Assembly: GCA_034436035.1 (NCBI GenBank)
Contig: DAOTVW010000313.1
Coordinates: forward strand, 1-11,542
Direction: 5' to 3'
Source of the DNA: UBA4823 sp034436035
GTDB taxonomy: Bacteria; Chloroflexota; Anaerolineae; Anaerolineales; UBA4823
Length of the DNA stretch: 11,542 nucleotides
Shown here: positions 11,472 through 11,542 of the stretch, in pieces
Layout of the letters: each line of letters starts with the position of its first letter
How positions within the stretch are numbered: the stretch's first letter is position 1
The notes under the pieces: generated by a model
The model's database searches: none
Told to the model about the DNA's origin: nothing
Seen by the model: only the letters and a program-made list of their open reading frames with translations
Translations under genes and position numbers: made by a program

Positions 11472-11542
11472 ATGATTGCTTTTGCGGAAACCATCAGGAA
11501 AAACTATCAAACCATTATTTTGATCGCGGTTGTGATTGGATT
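11472..11542 (+). CDS. N-terminus of a membrane protein, cut by the window edge
   Basis: An ATG at 11472 with GAGGAG (11461-11466) 5 nt upstream opens a frame that runs off the window after 23 codons. It reads MIAFAETIRKNYQTIILIAV and continues hydrophobic: a short amphipathic start, a basic patch and the beginning of a transmembrane segment. This is the style of a transporter N-terminus, for example another BASS-family permease, but 23 residues are too few to assign a family. Confidence 0.6.
   Translation, partial: MIAFAETIRKNYQTIILIAVVIG

Overview
The window looks like bacterial chromosome of moderate GC content with ordinary Shine-Dalgarno starts. The protein styles (a thermophile/anaerobe-type ars cluster, 88-residue CxxC thioredoxin-fold proteins, an ABC ATPase with a C-terminal AAA-associated domain) and the ACCTGACAGGT palindromic repeats suggest a member of the Chloroflexota, perhaps Anaerolineae. 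That placement is inference from gene style and repeats; no rRNA or marker gene is present.

Layout. 1-470 has no convincing gene and carries a cluster of ~96-bp palindromic-ended repeats. 471-2242 (minus) is a two-gene operon: an Fsr-like MFS exporter followed, with a 4-nt ATGA overlap, by a small class I methyltransferase. A divergent control region (2243-2426) separates it from an 88-residue thioredoxin-fold CxxC protein (plus). A convergent region with GGCGGGA hairpins follows, then a minus-strand carboxymuconolactone decarboxylase-like protein that lacks the usual cysteine pair. From 3308 on all genes are plus. First comes a strong promoter and a ~175-nt structured leader in front of a two-gene ABC transporter (a fused double permease and an ATPase with an extra C-terminal domain, with no binding protein in the window). 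Then come an ArsR-type repressor, an ArsP/SO_0444-type permease, a second 88-residue CxxC protein, a single-domain rhodanese, a TauE/SafE-family exporter, an ACR3-like BASS permease, a universal stress protein, and the start of a further membrane protein cut by the window edge.

How it fits together. The arsR-arsP-CxxC protein block and the ACR3-like carrier point to handling of arsenicals or other thiophilic metals. The rhodanese, TauE/SafE exporter and CxxC proteins point to thiol/sulfane-sulfur chemistry. The same operator-promoter module (ATATTC-N8-GAATAT placed 5 nt before TATAAT) lies upstream of both arsR and the distant first CxxC gene, and ATTC-N8-GAAT recurs just before arsP, so ArsR probably controls at least these three points.

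The most striking signal is the leader of the ABC operon (3343-3519). It contains three helices that partly exclude one another: a 9-bp terminator-like hairpin, a 10-bp helix that pairs the permease Shine-Dalgarno sequence with an upstream anti-SD strand enclosing that hairpin, and a 12-bp alternative helix that breaks the terminator. A 23-codon open reading frame ends directly after the alternative helix's 5' strand. I match it to no riboswitch class I know; it is either an undescribed riboswitch or a leader-peptide attenuator.
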